5,327 bases of DNA, from NCBI GenBank assembly GCA_025453715.1, contig JALOPT010000122.1, positions 1 through 5,327 of the forward strand, written 5' to 3'. The notes under the pieces are model-generated. The model was not told the DNA's origin and searched no databases. It was given only the letters and a program-made list of their open reading frames with translations. This DNA comes from Methanoregulaceae archaeon. GTDB lineage: Archaea > Halobacteriota > Methanomicrobia > Methanomicrobiales > Methanospirillaceae. Below are positions 5,201-5,327 of the stretch, piece after piece (within the stretch, counting starts at the first letter, position 1; each line of letters starts with the position of its first letter). Made by a program: the position numbers and the translations under genes.

Positions 5201-5327
5201 TTAGTGCTTGCGCACTACGAGGAATGCAACAGCTCCGAGACCGATAAGGGCAATCAGTGCACCAAATCCAGGCTGAGTTGTCGGCTTGGTGGTTGGGACT
5301 GTTGTCTTAACTACGGTGGTCGGGACT
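5201..5327 (-). CDS. PGF-CTERM surface protein, C-terminal 41 residues only
   Basis: Minus-strand frame entering from the right edge and ending at TAA (5201-5203), 41 residues. The first 18 visible residues are a Thr/Pro/Val/Lys spacer (VPTT, TTVPTTKPTTQ), the kind of O-glycosylated stalk found before the wall-crossing anchor of archaeal surface proteins. Then comes the tripartite sorting signal: the motif PGF, a hydrophobic stretch (GALIALIGLGAVAFLVV) and the basic end RKH. PGF-CTERM signals are recognised by archaeosortase A, which cleaves near the motif so that the protein can be attached to a membrane lipid, as shown for the Haloferax S-layer protein. The body of the protein lies beyond the window, so it could be an S-layer protein or another secreted protein. 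The T-run terminator follows directly. I am sure of the sorting signal and not of the protein's identity. Confidence 0.88.
   Translation of the reverse strand, partial: VPTTVVKTTVPTTKPTTQPGFGALIALIGLGAVAFLVVRKH

Noticed and set aside
1..5327. CRISPR arrays, insertion sequences, attachment sites, defence systems
   Set aside because: No spaced direct repeats of CRISPR length, no terminal inverted repeats with a transposase, no integrase, and no duplicated tRNA 3' end within the window.

Overview
The window is archaeal and most likely from a methanogen of the order Methanomicrobiales (Methanoregula or a relative). This is inferred from gene content: an NrpR-type nitrogen regulator, an archaeal AMP phosphorylase, a dCTP deaminase/dUTPase-superfamily protein of archaeal type, a PGF-CTERM surface protein tail, and TATA-box promoters with T-rich terminators. 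The genus cannot be fixed from the sequence alone.

Layout: every protein gene reads on the minus strand, and one tRNA reads on the plus strand. From the left they are nrpR (N-terminal 263 residues, its 3' end cut by the window edge), a probable dUTPase, tRNA-Arg(UCG) on the plus strand, a 478-residue surface protein with five tandem beta-sandwich repeats and a C-terminal membrane anchor, AMP phosphorylase, and the last 41 residues of a PGF-CTERM surface protein cut by the right edge. Two of these, nrpR and the PGF-CTERM tail, run off the window ends.

The genes look mostly separately transcribed. There are TATA-like boxes ahead of AMP phosphorylase and the repeat protein, a T-run terminator after the PGF-CTERM gene, and a hairpin between the dUTPase and nrpR. 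The dUTPase and the tRNA diverge from a 57-bp gap containing one AT-rich box placed about equally far from both starts.

Functionally the set is mixed: nucleotide housekeeping (dUTP removal; AMP salvage into ribose-1,5-bisphosphate, which feeds archaeal form III RuBisCO where that enzyme is present), nitrogen control, and two cell-surface proteins with different anchoring signals. I see no defence island, mobile element, CRISPR array or obvious new multigene system. The most unusual points are a cysteine-rich insertion in the dUTPase, the loss in that protein of the deaminase glutamate, and the regular five-repeat surface protein.
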